Shown in pieces: positions 13,483 to 24,377 of a stretch of 64,000 bases of DNA. A program made the translations under genes and the position numbers. The notes under the pieces were generated by a model, which was not told where the DNA came from, ran no database searches, and saw only the letters and a list, made by a program, of their open reading frames with translations. Source of the stretch: Mesocentrotus franciscanus (taxonomy: Eukaryota > Echinodermata > Echinoidea > Camarodonta > Strongylocentrotidae); assembly GCA_037976565.1 (NCBI GenBank), contig CP137684.1, positions 24,417,010 to 24,481,009 of the forward strand, in the 5' to 3' direction. Numbering within the stretch: the stretch's first letter is position 1; each line of letters opens with the position of its first letter.

Positions 13483-13608
13483 GCGCGCGAGTGCGTGAAG
13501 TTAGCGACTGTAATCTCAGATCCTCATTAAATTCTATGTAATTCATAGTAATTCACATTATGAATTGATGATGATCATTACGGTCGTTAACTTCACGCAC
13601 GCGCGTGA
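13483..13608. mobile_element. Small foldback MITE
   Basis: Arms gcgcgcgagtgcgtgaagtt / aacttcacgcacgcgcgtga, extending inward to gcgactgtaat / attacggtcgt, around an ~60-bp AT-rich loop. It lies directly upstream of the first recognisable Penelope fragment and may have interrupted it. Confidence 0.6.
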
Positions 13609-13751
13609 GCCTGTTTGAGATGCACAAAGGCGGCGAATTGTCCTAAACAATATATAATAGAATCAGGCCGACTGGGTCGCAGCGTCCGATAATGTACGGA
13701 TTACCTAAAACGCACAAAAGGAACTAGTCAGGTCAATATACGGTAAAAACA

Positions 13752-14370
13752 CCCCAACCCCAAAATAATTGCAACAAAAGGTTTTTCAACGGTTTCTAGT
13801 AGTATTCGACCTCAGGAATAACATACTAAAAGTATACCAAAATCGAAGCTACAGAAAGCTGTTATTTTCAAGATGGCGTCCAAGATGGCCGCCGATACCT
13901 AAAAATTACCATAAATCACTCATTTTGCATCATAGAGACACAATTTTGGTGGCTATCCCATGGTTTCGGGGGTCAGAGAATCCATTGAGATAAGTAAGAA
14001 TGGTGTGTGATGGTCTAGGAAACCCCAAAATCCAAGATGGCGTGCAAAATGGCCGCAATAACCTTAAAATGGCCATACGTCACCTATTATCCATGCGAGA
14101 GACATAATTTGGGTGATAATGCTATGGTTTTCGGGGTCAGAGAATCCATTAGGATAATTTAGAACGTTAAGCAGTAGATCAGGAACTCCAAAATCTCAAA
14201 TGGCGTCCAAAATGGCCGCCATAACATAAAAAATGGCCATAAGTCACTTATTATCCACCCGAGAGACATAATTGGGGTGTCTATGCTATGGTTTTCGGGG
14301 TCAAAGAATCCATTAGGATAAGTTAGAACGTTAAGCAGTGGTTCAGGAAGCCACAAAATCCCTAAGATTT
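13752..14370 (+). repeat. Left subterminal ~164-bp repeats
   Basis: The units share 'ggttttcggggtcagagaat', 'ccaagatggcgtccaaaatg' and 'gagagacataatt'. The word gaatccatt recurs at 13978, 14142 and 14306, giving a 164-bp period. The same array appears inverted at 17560-17933 and 24378-24785. Such arrays are often transposase-binding regions (family knowledge, inferred here). Confidence 0.8.
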
Positions 14371-14755
14371 CTCAATAGAGGGCGCACTTTATGAACAGGA
14401 ATTGAACTTATAATGTTTCTCTTGCACCCTTATGGTGTCACCGACCCCCATCCCCAGAAAAGGGTCAATTCAACTATTGACAGGTCATTGTCAACACTGG
14501 GGGGGGGGGAGTGACAAAGACAAAGTAAAAACTTAATAATATCTAGTCACACATTTATAATACCCACCATACAATTAAAAACATTTAAAACCTCGTGTTG
14601 TTCATGTCAACTTATAGCGAATACACATGCAGATCTTCACGTTCCTTCATTTTGATGAGGAATGTACTTTAGTAAGGAAAATCATCTTCTGCCTCCCTTC
14701 AAGTGACTCGTTATATGGATTGCGGCATACATCAAGTTGGCAAGGTTGGTAAGGT

Positions 14756-15835
14756 CTACACACACACGCACACACACACTGTAACATGAAGTCCGTAACC
14801 TCTGCAGGTATAGCGAGTTGTGCTACAAGCAGTACATAAGTTGCAGTGAATCATCTTAAGAAGATTACTAGGTGCAGCCTCCGTATTCAAAATCAGTGGA
14901 ACCAGATGATTGTCCTCTAATTTCCAGCACCAGTCTGTGGCGTCCATATCTTCTTCGCTCTCCATCCATGCCATTACTCGGTAGCCCGGGGTACTCACAT
15001 ATTAAGACATACGGAGTGTGCCACTCTAATGGGTCACTTTTTAAACTAAAATATTCCTAAACATGGGTCCGTGTTTTCAAATTTTCCAAAAAAATTGGGT
15101 CTCGAAAATTGTGTTTTCGAGACTTGAGCGGCACACCCCTGGCCAAACCAAATCTTAGTACCCCCTGGGCTTGGTAGTATGTTCTGAGGGAGTGAATTTA
15201 AAGGAGGCTGGCGTGGGAGGGAGTTGCATTGGCAATTTCCTTGACGCACAAGTTGTATTGTAATGATGCAAGTGAGTCATTACAGCGGCCACCAAACATG
15301 ACACTCATTGCTTTGATACCAAGTTCCTCTAAGTTAGTTACTTTGGCTGACTTGGTAGAAGGAAAGTACTAGCACAGGATTTCAAAGGTTGCATTTCACA
15401 AGCTTCTGGAAGATTGCTTTCTTTCCGATACTGAATATCCGGGAAGTCGAATCGATATCGGTGTAGGCATCCAGAAGGAGTAGTTGTGAGCATAGATCCC
15501 GTACCCAGGTCGACTTTCAACTGCTTACAGTTCTACACCTTCGGAGCCTTGGCTGCATTGTAAGAGTGGAAGCATAGTTCCCTGCTATCTGTTCCAATGA
15601 TTTTGCGAAGTCCAGTACCTTTCATCAGGGTACCGATTGCTTCCAGCAAAATCATGAAGGTCTGGAAGCAACCTAAGCGCAAGTCAGTCCTTTTCAGTGG
15701 GCTATTCTGGGGTATATCGATGATTAGCTCAGCGGCCTTCCAATATGCTGTTTTTACACTCTCATTCAAAAGGAAAGACAAATCTACGACTCTTGGAGAG
15801 ATTTCGAAAGTAAAAATTGTACCTGAACAAACCAT
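14756..15835 (-). pseudogene. Cargo gene of inverted transposon, left-arm copy
   Basis: Decayed copy read right to left. At 15835-15540 it encodes an N-terminal module (RLGCFQTFMILLEAIGTLMK) joined directly to a later one (YNAAKAPKV), so the middle of the gene is missing. At 15520-15338 it continues with GCLHRYRFDF...KSCASTFLLPSQPK. At 14998-14756 it encodes MAWMESEEDMDATDWCWKLE and a damaged CXC-like Cys cluster (HCNLCTACSTTRYTC). Stops and frameshifts separate the pieces, and a MITE sits at 14985-15169. The right-arm copy is the inverse partner. The function of the family is unknown; similar proteins are common as uncharacterised genes in echinoderms and cnidarians (memory, not searched). 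Confidence 0.68.
14985..15169. mobile_element. MITE with CCC(A/G)GGGGTACT ends and 8-bp duplication
   Basis: The left end is cccggggtactcac. The right end, reverse complemented, is cccagggggtacta. Flanks are ctcggtag and cttggtag, an 8-bp duplication with one change. The matching spot in the right arm (near 16920-16930) has no insert. Eight-base duplications fit hAT-type elements. The Pro/Gly-rich open frame across it is not a gene. Confidence 0.68.
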
Positions 15836-17130
15836 AAATGCTGCTTTGCTGTTTCAACGGTTCCTGATAGTTTGAAAAATCATGGGACTTGAAGTAGCAG
15901 AGGTAATGAGCTATGAGCTCAGTCCGTTCCCACCTTCACTTTTCGAGGCTAGGAATGTCTTTCGGAAGGTTGATAAGCCTCAGCTACATGTAGCTCATGC
16001 TATAACCGATCATGCAAGTAAAGTGTCGAGTGAAGCCGTGAATGAACACAGAACAGTATGTCCTTCATGGTGGTTCCTTGGTGCATCGGATACCATGGAA
16101 GACAGGAGACAGCTATGGCAGAATAGCACGATCATATGCTGATTTCACAACCCCCCACTATATGGTTCTGCAAATGTAGTTTTTGACGGCTATGGTGGAG
16201 GGCCGTCAATTAATGATAATACACACCAGCGACGTGGGCAGAATGCCCATCCAGTTGTCATATTAAATGCAGACACAGTATTCTCAGGCAAGAAGGATGA
16301 GTTTTTACCAAGAGACTGCAATAAGCAGGGACTCATTAATCTCATTAGTGAGGAAATGAGAAAGAGTAATTGCACCGTACTAATGTATCCGGGAATGCAG
16401 ATGTACATATTGCTAAAGCTGCAGTGAATTCTTCTCGTCGTCAGTCGATCTACTACTCTGATTTGAGAAGGCACTGACATATTGGTGTTACTCTTGCATT
16501 ACGCGGATGTAGATAGAAGGGTACTATACTTCCGGTCTGACAATGCAGCCAAGGCTCCGAAGGTGTATAACATTGAGCAGTTTAAAGTTGATCTAGCTAA
16601 AGATCTATGCAACTACTTTTTCGACATCCCTATACTGGTTACGATTCGATTCCAGGATATTCGGAATCGGAAAGAAAGCAGTCTTCAAGAAGCTTGTGAA
16701 ATACAGCCCCACTAAATAATCCTGTGCTAGTACTTTCCTTCCTCCAAGTCAGCCAAATGAAGTAAAAGAGGAACTTGGTATCAAAGCAATGTCTTTCGTG
16801 TTTGGTTGCCGCTGTAATGACTCACTTGCATCATTACGATACAACTTGTTCGTCAAGAAAATCGACAATGCGACTCCCTCCTACGCCAGCCTTCACCAAA
16901 TTCCACTCCCTTAGAACATATTACCAAGTAATTGTATGGATGGAGAGTGAATTAGAAGACATGGACGTCACAGACTGGGGCTGGAAGTTAGAGAATAATC
17001 ACCTGGTTCCAGTGATGTTGAATACGGAGGCTGCACCTAGTAATCTTCTTAAGTTGCGTCATTGCAACTGCTGTACTGCTTGTAGCACACCTTGCTGTAC
17101 CTGCAGAGGTTATGGACTACCATGTAACAG
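15780..17130 (+). pseudogene. Cargo gene of inverted transposon, right-arm copy (CXC / PIN-like)
   Basis: Longer copy, read left to right. It encodes KIVPEQTINAALLFQRFL (about 15805-15870); EVMSYELSPFPPSLFEARNV and ITDHASKVSSEAV (15882-16050); YGSANVVFDGYGGGPSINDN, the KKDEFLPRDCNKQGLINLIS stretch and EEMRKSNCTV with a damaged GDAD-type acidic segment (16160-16420). A damaged HxYTGCDS motif and IGKK follow at 16620-16680, then WMESELEDMDVTDWGWKLEN and a Cys-rich CXC-like cluster HCNCCTACSTPCCTC (16935-17105). At least four frame breaks make it non-functional. The order (acidic DxD site, then TGCD, then Cys cluster) suggests a PIN/FEN-like nuclease fold; this is inference only. No start codon can be fixed. 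Confidence 0.7.
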
Positions 17131-17489
17131 TGTGCGTGTGGACCTTGTCAACTTGATTTATGCCACAATCCATATAACGAGTCCCTTGATAGTGAAGTTG
17201 ATTTATCCTTACTCACGTACATTCCTCATCAAAATGAAGGTACGTGAAGATCGATCTGCATGTGTATTCGCTATAAGATGACATGAACAACACAAGGTTT
17301 TAAACATTTTAATAGTATGGTGGGTGGGTATTATGAATGTGTGTCTAGACATCATTATTAAGTTTTTAATTTGTCTTTGTCACTCCCCTCCCCAGTGTTG
17401 ACAATGACCTGTCAACAGTTGAATTGACCCTTTTTCTGGTGGGGGGGGGGGTCGGTGACAACATAAGGGTGAGAGTGAAACATTATAAG

Positions 17490-17933
17490 TTCATTTCCGA
17501 TCACTAAGATAAAAGGCACCCTTTGTTAAGAAATCTTAGTGGTTTTGTGGCCCTTTGGACGCCATATTAGATTTTGTGATTTCCAGAACCACTGCTAAAT
17601 GTTCTAACTTATCCTAATGGATTCTATGATCCCGAAAACCTTAGCATAGACACCCCAATTATGTCTCTCGGATGGATACTAAGTGACTTATGGCTATTTT
17701 TCGTGTTATGGCGGCCATTTTGGACGCCATCTTGGATTTGGGGGTTTCCTGAACCACTGCTTAACGTTTTAACTTATACTAATGGATTTTATGACCCCGA
17801 AAACCATAGCATAGACACCCCAATTATGTCTCTCGGATTGATAATAAGTCACTTATGGCCATTTTTGTGTTATGGCGGCCATTTTGGACGCCATCTTGGA
17901 TTTGGGGGTTTCCTGAACCACTGCTTAACGTTT
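17490..17933 (-). repeat. Right-arm copy of the ~164-bp subterminal repeats
   Basis: Reverse complement of the 13752-14370 array: 'cctaatggattctatgaccc', 'ttatggcggccattttggac' and 'cgccatcttggatttggggg' recur at about 165-bp spacing (aatgg at 17616 and 17781). It breaks off at 17933 inside a unit that resumes at 24374. Confidence 0.8.
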
Positions 17934-17937
17934 TTAA

Positions 17938-18962
17938 AGACACATGTTCCCCGCATTCCAGCGGGCGTTCAAAATACGTACGCGCTGGCGGACGGTGCTA
18001 GCTGCCTATTGACACCAACGGAATACGGTTCTTACGCAGATGGCATGTTCCGAATGCCCGAACAATGCCGATTATCGCATACACGTGCCGAAGTAATACC
18101 AATCGCAGTTCGGCTCTAAGATTCGGCTGCTGTTTCCGCCCACTCTCGTGACGTCACGATCGGCAGCGATCAGCTGGCTTGGCGAAGGCAGGCCGTACTG
18201 TGTGGTTTGCCGTGATTACAAAAAAACTAGAACGGCTGGTGACCTCATGCAGAGTTCGTCAGACTCTGCAGACAAATATTAGCCAATCAGAGCACTCTTT
18301 ACTTCGTCTTAGAAAAAATCGCAGCCTAAGTTATGTATTTTAGAAGACCCATTATTGGTTGTTTCAGTCAAAAACCGCACGAGCCGACATGAATATTCAT
18401 AGGCTATTGTTGCCCGCCAATTCTGCCCAGCAACAAAGGCGTGTTCGCGATACCTTGCCCTCCATTCGATACACAAGTATTTGTGCGACAACGAACCGTC
18501 CATCTTTATCTTTTATTTCTTTTTTTTTGGTATTTTTGTTTGCTGTCTCTATTTTGTTTAACTTTATTTCGAAAACTTGGTGATTTTGTTTCATCTTGGT
18601 GGACATATATTGCGTGTTATATTTGTTTCCGCTAAATTATGGTAAGTTTTGTTCGACGTGAGCCGTTTTGTTGGAAGCCCTATTGACTTGTGTGTGCATG
18701 CTCTGTGACCCGTGTGAGTCTGTGTACGTCGCTGATGTGTACATGTCATTCATAAATATACAAACACGTTGAACTTCTTTGCTCCGTCCGTCCGTCCGTG
18801 TCTAGCTGAGACTTCGTAGGTGTTTTCATTTTCCTTCTTTCTTTCATAATATCTGCCTTTTTGGCCCGATGATGAAAAAATAACAACAACAACAAACTAA
18901 TTGCTATGCCTATGCAAAAGAAAGAACATAAATACATCTTCTAACCGTACAAACTAGACATA
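17938..18962. other. Left part of the TTAA block, no gene recognised
   Basis: GC-richer, CpG-containing sequence with a palindromic TGACGTCA at 18149-18156 and a ccaatcag word near 18276. Promoter-like composition, but no transcription unit can be assigned. The short open frames around 18309-18635 overlap on both strands and have no recognisable domain. Confidence 0.4.
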
Positions 18963-19697
18963 GAGGCTGTTCACACCGGCAGAGATAGCGCGGACTAGCG
19001 CGCGCTAGACCGCGCTATCTCTGCGGTGTGGAAGGTACAGCGTCGTTTCGGTCCGCCCAACAGGGAGCCACGGCGAGCCAAAACGGCGTGCCACTGGACC
19101 ACCTCTTGGGGGTGGTCCACGAGAGATAGCGCGGTCTAGCGCGCGCTAGACGCTATCTCTGAGGCTGTTCACACCGCAAGGGGGGACCGTGGGCGGACCG
19201 TGGATCGCGCTATCGTAGCGCGACCCACGGTCCGCCCATTGGCATTCGCCGGATTCACACCGCAGTGAGATAGCGCGGTCTATCGTAGCACCCCCTTTTT
19301 TGAGAGGTCCTGTTGCCATGACGCGTGACGTCATGAGGTCAGAGCGGTCAAAGATTTCGCGCGCTATTATGAACCCGTAGTTGAGTTGATGCATATTTTC
19401 ACACAAGAGGGACTTTAATAGAATGAGTATAAAATTCCCGCGTGTAGAACGATGACTTCCAGCGTGCTATCGTAGCTCGGGTTCACACCGGCAGAGATAG
19501 GGCGGTCTAGCGAGCGCTAGACCGCGCTATCTCTCGTGGACCACCCCCAAGAGGTGGTCCAGTGGCACGCCGTTTTGGCTCGCCGTGGCTCGCTGTTGGG
19601 CGGACCGAAACGACGTTGTACCTTCCACACCGCAGAGATAGCGCGGTCTAGCGCGCGCTAGACCGCGCTATCTCTGCCGGTGTGAACAGCCTCTCTG
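18963..19697. repeat. Foldback MITE cluster 1 (GAGGCTGTTCACACCG)
   Basis: Several palindromic modules head to tail. Each is bounded by gaggctgttcacaccg or its complement cggtgtgaacagcctc and built around agagatagcgcggtctagcg / cgctagaccgcgctatctct. Modules carry conserved spacers ('cggaccgaaacgacgttgta', 'tggaccacctcttgggggtg'). One module contains TGACGTCA at 19326-19333. Open frames across the cluster are palindrome artefacts. Confidence 0.82.
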
Positions 19698-19879
19698 CCG
19701 GTGTTAACCCGTTCCTTCCGACATTATTCAGCCCGGTAGCTGCTTCACAAACGAGAATAAAAATCAAAGACTCGACCAGTTCGCTGCCGTGCGTGCGTTC
19801 AGTGGGCCGTACAATGCGTGTGCGTTCAAGCCTGGCCAGCTGCTTCGACGAGCAGGAACATAGCGCATGCGCAGATATG
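19698..19879. other. Spacer between MITE cluster 1 and the dispersed block, nothing recognised
   Basis: Short spacer of about 180 bp with a slightly raised GC content and cgtgcgtgcgttc-type words. No conserved coding sequence. Confidence 0.4.
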
Positions 19880-20065
19880 GGCCACCTATACAGCTAAGTT
19901 ACGTAAGAGGAACAATGGACGTGGACGAGGGTATAGGTCGTTGTCATGGTTATAAACTCCAACAATAGAAGAGCGGAAATAAGGTAATTGGATGCTGACA
20001 TACAGCATTGATGATCCATGTATGTATACTACATGTATATCGGGTTAAAATAACCCTTGGGGTGG
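19880..20065 (-). repeat. Inverted copy of the 3183-3400 block
   Basis: Carries 'gtcgttgtcatggttataaa', 'ctccaacaatagaagag' and 'gctgacatacagcattgatg', the complement of the block in the SEA-gene intron. Ends near ggggtggggggagg, matching the poly-C at 3189-3197. Confidence 0.6.
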
Positions 20066-20109
20066 GGGGAGGTCTTGTTGTTTTAGAGTTGTCGTTTTCA
20101 AGCTTCATC

Positions 20110-20365
20110 TCTCATAGTGATTTCTGTTCCGTGAATTTTAATGAGATCTCGATTCCACGTACTCCTAAATAAAAATAGCTGATCATAATTATAACGTAGT
20201 ACCGAATTTGACCCTATCTAAAATATTAATTCAAATATATAACATTCAATGAAAGATAGAGGAATAATACAAATGTGATTTAGTAAAATGTCACTGGCGA
20301 AAAGATGACATAACAAATGATTGTTTCTTTTTCAGATTGTCTCTTTCTTTGTCTCTCTGTCTCTT

Positions 20366-20396
<31 letters not shown>

Positions 20397-21765
20397 TTTT
20401 TCTCTCCCTGTATTTCTCTTTCTCTCTTTTTCTCTCTCCTGCTCGCCTTCTCAGCGCCATTTCCCATCTTCATCTCTGGTAATGTTTTCCGTTCCGCTAT
20501 TTGCTTTTATTCCGAAAGTATTCCTTTCGATCTTGAAATAAATTATTATACCATAACCTCGACATGGAGAAGAAAAACACGGAACGAGCGCCCGATTATA
20601 ATCGAAATAAGAAGAATATTAATGTACAAATGTACACTGAATCCAATGACCGGGGTAATAGTATATTTGTAAAGCGCTTAGAGACATTTGTATTAAGCGC
20701 TATATAAAAGCTGAATATTATTATTATTATTACAATAATTATAAAGAGTAAAACTTTCGAATGTAAATCATGATAAAACAATGGAAACTAGAGAGGAAAC
20801 CAGAGCGGGTGGGGGTTGATCGGAGAGACAAAAAGCATATATAGCGGTAATAATAAATAACAATACGCCCAACTTTCTCTCTCTTTCGTTTTCTCAATGT
20901 CGTTTTCCATCTTTATCTCTCATAGTGTTTTCTGTTCCGCGATTTTTAATGAGATTGCGTTTCCACTTTCCACGTTCTCCTAAATAAAAATAGCTGATCA
21001 TAATTGTAACGTAGAACCGAATTTGACCCTATCTGAAATATTCATTCAAATATATAACAATCATGGAGAGATAAAGGAATAATACAAATGTGATTTAGTA
21101 AAATGTCACAGACGAAAAGATGACATAACAAATGATTGTTTTTCTCTCTCTATCTGTCTCTTTCTTTCTCTCATTCTCTCTCTCTCTTTCTCCCTATCTT
21201 TTTTCTTTCTCTCTCTCTCTCTCTTTCTCTCTTCTTTTCTCTCTGTGTATTTCTATCTCTTTCTTACTCGCTTTCTCAGCGCCATTTTCCATCTTCATCT
21301 CTGGTATTGTTTTCCGTTCCGCTAATTGCTTTTATTCCGAAAGTATTCCTTTCGATCTTGAGATAAACTATTATCAGTAACCTCGATATGAAGAAGAAAA
21401 ACACAGAACGAGCGCCTGATGATATCGAAATGAGAAGAATATTACTGTACAATAATTATAAAAAGTAAAATTGTTGAATGTAAATCATGAAAAAAGGAAA
21501 GTAAAAAGTAATCCAGAGCGGGTTAGTTGGTGGTTAATCGAAGAGACAGATAGCATAATAATAAATAACAATACGTCCAACATTCTCTCACTCTCTCTCT
21601 CTCTCTCGTTTTCTATCTTCATCTCTCATAGTGTTTTCTGTTCCGCGATTTTTAATGAGATCGCGTTTTGACGTACTCCTAAATAAAAAGAGCTGTTCAT
21701 AATTATAACCTAAAACCAAATTTGACCCTATCTGAAATATTCATTCAAAATATATAACATTCATG
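20110..21765 (+). repeat. Tandem triplication, ~706-bp unit
   Basis: The word tctcatagtg starts units at 20110, 20918 and 21624. Unit spacing is 808 bp, then 706 bp; the third unit is cut at 21765 by MITE cluster 2. Units share 'cctaaataaaaatagctgat', 'gatttagtaaaatgtcac', a CT-rich run and 'ttattccgaaagtattcctt'. The ~100-bp difference equals the SINE tail at 20637-20735. The Ser/Leu-rich frames are CT-repeat translations. Confidence 0.8.
20637..20735 (+). mobile_element. SINE 3' tail inserted in tandem unit 1
   Basis: Carries 'atccaatgaccggggtaata', 'gtaaagcgcttagagacatt' and gcgctatataaaagctgaat followed by (att)n, identical in layout to the SINE tail at 59937-60417. Unit 2 reads straight through (gtacaataattat near 21450), so this copy arrived after the duplication. 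Confidence 0.75.
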
Positions 21766-23402
21766 CGTGTAGAACGATGACTTCCGGCGTGCTATCGTAG
21801 CTCGGGTTCACACCGGCAGATAACGCGGTCTAGCTCGCTAGACCGCGCTCTCTCGTGGACCACCCCAAGAGGTGGTCCAGTGGCACGCCGTTTTGGCTCG
21901 CCGTGGCTCGCTGTTGGGCGGACCGAAACGACGTTGTACCTTCCACACCGCAGAGATAGCGCGGTCTAGCGCGCGCTAGACCGCGCTTTCTCTGCCGGTG
22001 TGAACAGCCTCCTACACGCGGGGAATTTTATCATTATTCTATTTTCGTGTGATCTGAATCTGAATCGCGTCATGGCAACAGGACCTCTCATAAAAGGGGG
22101 TGCTACGATAGACCGCGCTATCTCACTGCAGTGTGAATCCGGCGAATGCCAATGGGCGGACCGTGGGTCGCGCTACGATAGCGCGATCCACGGTCCGCCC
22201 ACGGTCCCTTGCGGTGTGAACAGCCTCATAGAGGCTGTTCACACCGGCAGAGATAGCGCGGTCTAGCGCGCTATCTCTGCGGTGTGGAAGGTACAGCGTC
22301 GTTTCGGTCCGCCCAACAGCGAGCCACGGCGAGCCAAAACGGCGTGCCACTGGACCACCTCTTGGGGGTGGTCCACGAGGCTGTTTACACCGGCAGAGAT
22401 AGCGCGGTCTAGCGCGCGCTGACCGCGCTATCTCTGCGGTGTGGAAGGTACAACGTCGTTTCGGTCCGCCCAACAGCGAGCCACGGCGAGCCAAAACGGC
22501 GTGCCACTGGACCACCTCTTGGGGGTGGTCCACGAGAGATAGCGCGGTCTAGCGCTCGCTAGACCGCGCTATCTCTGCCGGTGTGAACCCGAGCTACGAT
22601 AGCACGCCGGAAGTCATCGTTCTACACGCGGGGAATTTTATACTCAGAGGCTGTTCACACCGCAAGGGGGCGGACCGTGGATCGCGCTATCGTAGCGCGA
22701 CCCACGGTCCGCCCATTGGCAGTCGCCGGATTCACACCGCAGTAAGATAGCGCGGTCTATCGTAGCACCCCCTTTTTTTAGAGGTCCTGTTGTCATGACG
22801 CGTGACGTCATGAGGTCAGAGCGGTCAAAGATTTCGCGCGCTATTACGAACCCGTAGTTGAGTTGATGCATAGTTTTACACAAGAGGGACTTTAATAGAA
22901 TGAGTATAAAATTCCCCGCGTGTAGAACGATGACTTCCGGCGTGCTATCGTAGCTCGGGTTCACACCGGCAGAGATAGCGCGGTCTAGCGCGCGCTAGAC
23001 CGTGCTCTCTCTCGTGGACCACCCCAAGAGGTGGTCCAGTGGCACGCCGTTTTGGCTCGCCGTGGCTCGCTGTTGGGCGGACCGAAACGACGTTGTACCT
23101 TCCACACCGCAGAGATAGCGCGGTCTAGCGCGCACTAGACCGCGCTATCTCTGCCGGTCTGAACAGCCTCTCATTCTATTAAAGTCCCTCTTGTGTGAAA
23201 ATATGCATCAACTCAACTACGGGTTCGTAATAGCGCGCGAAATCTTTGACCGCTCTGACCTCATGACGTCACGCGTCATGGCAACAGGACCTCTCAAAAA
23301 AGGGGGTGCTACGATAGACCGCGCTATCTCACTGCAGTGTGAATCCGGCGAATGCCAATGGGCGGACCGTGGGTCGCGCTACGATAGTGCGATCCACTAT
23401 CT
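21763..23402. repeat. Foldback MITE cluster 2
   Basis: At least seven modules of the family in cluster 1, in both orientations. 22648-22905 and 23170-23402 form a long inverted pair (cacaagagggactttaatag / ctattaaagtccctcttgtg) with a palindromic module between. TGACGTCA sits at 22803-22810 and 23264-23271. The cluster ends abruptly within a module at about 23402. Confidence 0.82.
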
Positions 23403-24373
23403 ACAGAAGAAGATTAGATTTGTTTTATGTATTTATATTCAACAATTTATAAAGGAAAACTCGGTCAATGAACTGACCGACATTCGTAATTACTAGGCAA
23501 CTAAAAGGCAACATGGATTGTACTAGTCTAAATTACCAGCCCATTATGGTGTTCAATGTATTTGTGGCTGCTTTTACATCTTGAAATAAAGGCTCATCGT
23601 GATTCAGATATTCAACAATTATTTATGAAATAATTATGATATTGTGAAATCCTACCAAAACTCGTTATTTCTCATTTACAAAGAACATTTTCTCAGCTAA
23701 TTACAAACGGTGTCTGGTTGGCAAGCCTAATTCTTAGCATTCATCAACGATGCGTCATCCTGTTCGACTTTCCCAGGCCAAGCTGGCCCAGCGTAATTAC
23801 CGACAGGATTTTATCATTTTGAGGCATTCCATTTTTAGACAAGGGGAAATTTTGAACTGGAAGATAGATAAAAGACTAGCAGAAAATTTGGGTACTGCAA
23901 TTTAGGTCAAAAAAGCAATGTAATATTTTATCAATACAAGGAAATATAATCACATTTTTCAATATATGACTTAGCCTGACTCCATCCCTTATGTTGTGGG
24001 TATAATTTCTGAACACCCCTTATGCCTAATCGACGAGCCCAAAACCCAAAGTCTAGGGGTGTGGCATATTCCACTACTACGAAGGGCATTTCCCTCCATA
24101 TATTACAATCAATGCATGAAAAAAGGATATATCTGAAAAAATATACGCATTATAACACTTTGAGACAGCCAGTTCATAAATATTTAATTTCCATTTATTT
24201 GATGTAAATCACAGACATTTAGCAAAACAATTGTCCCTCATAAAATACATTTCCCCGCCAGTGAATGGTTTATTCCTTTGATTGACAGCTGTATGCAAAT
24301 TAGAAGTCGATCTTCGAAACCAAGATGGCGATGACTAGAGCAGCGATAACTACACTGCCGGGACGGTGCCCCT
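23403..24373. other. Right part of the TTAA block, nothing recognised
   Basis: AT-rich DNA without conserved coding sequence. The last 30 bp carry the right inverted end of the TTAA-flanked block (gccgggacggtgcccct). Confidence 0.5.
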
Positions 24374-24377
24374 TTAA

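Larger units (their letters stand above)
17938..24373. mobile_element. 6.4-kb block inserted at TTAA inside the transposon
   Basis: TTAA occurs on both sides (17934-17937, 24374-24377), and the interrupted ~164-bp unit is continuous when the block is removed (acgttttTTAA joins TTAActtatcc). The ends are imperfect inverted repeats: AGACACATGTTCCCCGCATT against AGGGGCACCGTCCCGGCAGT in reverse complement. TTAA targeting with AG-ended TIRs fits the piggyBac or Kolobok groups. No transposase is seen, so the block is a non-autonomous element swollen by later insertions and a tandem triplication. Confidence 0.72.

Noticed and set aside
17661..18119. 152-residue open frame on the plus strand
   Set aside because: Translation of the ~164-bp subterminal repeats running across the TTAA insertion junction; the peptide itself is repetitive.
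20291..21380. Long Ser/Leu/Phe-rich and Glu/Arg/Lys-rich open frames
   Set aside because: They are translations of CT-rich simple sequence on the two strands, with no conserved domain.
22123..22533. 136-residue open frame on the minus strand
   Set aside because: Entirely within palindromic MITE modules; the peptide repeats the module sequence.
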